This document shows, piece after piece, positions 63,829 through 64,000 of a DNA stretch of 64,000 nucleotides (position 1 is the first letter of the stretch; each line of letters begins with the position of its first letter). The DNA lies in NCBI GenBank assembly GCA_019637315.1, contig JAHBVU010000015.1, positions 1-64,000 on the forward strand. Direction: 5' to 3'. The notes under the pieces are model-generated. The model saw only the letters and a program-made list of their open reading frames with translations, was not told where the DNA came from and ran no database searches. The position numbers were made by a program, and so were the translations under genes. The stretch is from Gemmatimonadales bacterium (lineage in GTDB: Bacteria; Gemmatimonadota; Gemmatimonadetes; Gemmatimonadales; GWC2-71-9).

Positions 63829-64000
63829 GCCTCGGCACCTGTGCGATCAGCGAACTGGCCGCGCCCCTAGTGCGGAACCACGGGTGATGGCCCCAGGGGG
63901 CGCGGAGCCTCGAGGTACCTGCTGAAGCCCTCGAGGGTTCGTTGTCAGTGCGCTTCCATGTTTACCCGCTGTCCGCCTGCAGCACGCACCTGCCGGACCT
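63829..64000. other. Right-edge intergenic DNA
   Basis: 172 bases with no convincing gene. The stretch is GC-rich and contains several short inverted repeats (CCTCGAG near 63910), but none strong enough to name. Confidence 0.4.

Noticed and set aside
1-64000. CRISPR array, rRNA or tRNA genes, phage structural genes
   Set aside because: No regularly spaced repeats, and no recognisable rRNA or tRNA sequence on reading both strands; an automated search would be needed to be sure.

Overview
The window is high-GC bacterial chromosome, densely packed with genes on both strands. The style suggests a soil-type Gemmatimonadota or a close relative. The signs are many secreted S12-type serine hydrolases, amidohydrolase lipoproteins, a VPS10/BNR propeller protein, 'DSAGVTIVEN'-type propeller lipoproteins, Tat-exported aldo/keto reductases and a LytS-type kinase. 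This assignment is inference from gene content; there is no rRNA, tRNA or other phylogenetic marker in the window.

Layout. 1-14 kb: partial amidohydrolase, alpha/beta hydrolase, VOC protein, three S12 serine hydrolases, an M19 dipeptidase-like gene coupled to a TetR regulator that shares a palindromic operator with a divergent hydrolase, a DASS permease, a PerM/AI-2E protein, a BIG2-type lipoprotein and a GlcG-like protein. 14-19.5 kb: DUF3500 protein and a LytS-type sensor kinase with its response regulator, flanked by two paralogous Tat-exported aldo/keto reductases, one of which has lost its catalytic residues. 19.5-26.7 kb: Ser/Thr kinase with a probable coupled leader ORF, zinc-ribbon protein, methyltransferase, propeller lipoprotein, gamma-glutamyltransferase. 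26.9-33.5 kb: a visibly less GC-rich accessory stretch with a nonsense-interrupted propeller gene, an HtrA-like protease, a GOLD-like lipoprotein, a small beta-barrel protein, a truncated IS3-family (IS2-like) transposase and two long stretches without a convincing gene. 33.5-36.5 kb: MscS / MgtE_N-CBS / MgtE operon. 36.7-47 kb: D-aminoacylase-like lipoprotein, TonB-dependent receptor divergent from a VPS10 propeller protein coupled to a CocE/S15 hydrolase, and another S12 hydrolase. 47-58.3 kb: three toxin-antitoxin modules (VapBC, Phd-PIN, Phd/ParE), each with its own upstream inverted repeat, among S12 hydrolases, amidohydrolases, DinB-like and AraC genes. 58.3-60.2 kb: small co-directional genes with two copies of a strong hairpin repeat, like a cassette or insertion hotspot. 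60.2-64 kb: beta-helix/membrane protein, GT4 glycosyltransferase, VOC protein, then decayed remnants of an alpha/beta hydrolase and a TRIC-family channel.

How the genes fit together (inference): most exported enzymes are predicted to hydrolyse peptide, amide or D-amino-acid bonds (S12 family, M19-like, D-aminoacylase-like, amidohydrolases, GGT, CocE/S15). With the TonB receptor and the DASS permease this suggests scavenging of peptides or cell-wall fragments. I found no CRISPR array, rRNA, tRNA or phage structural gene.
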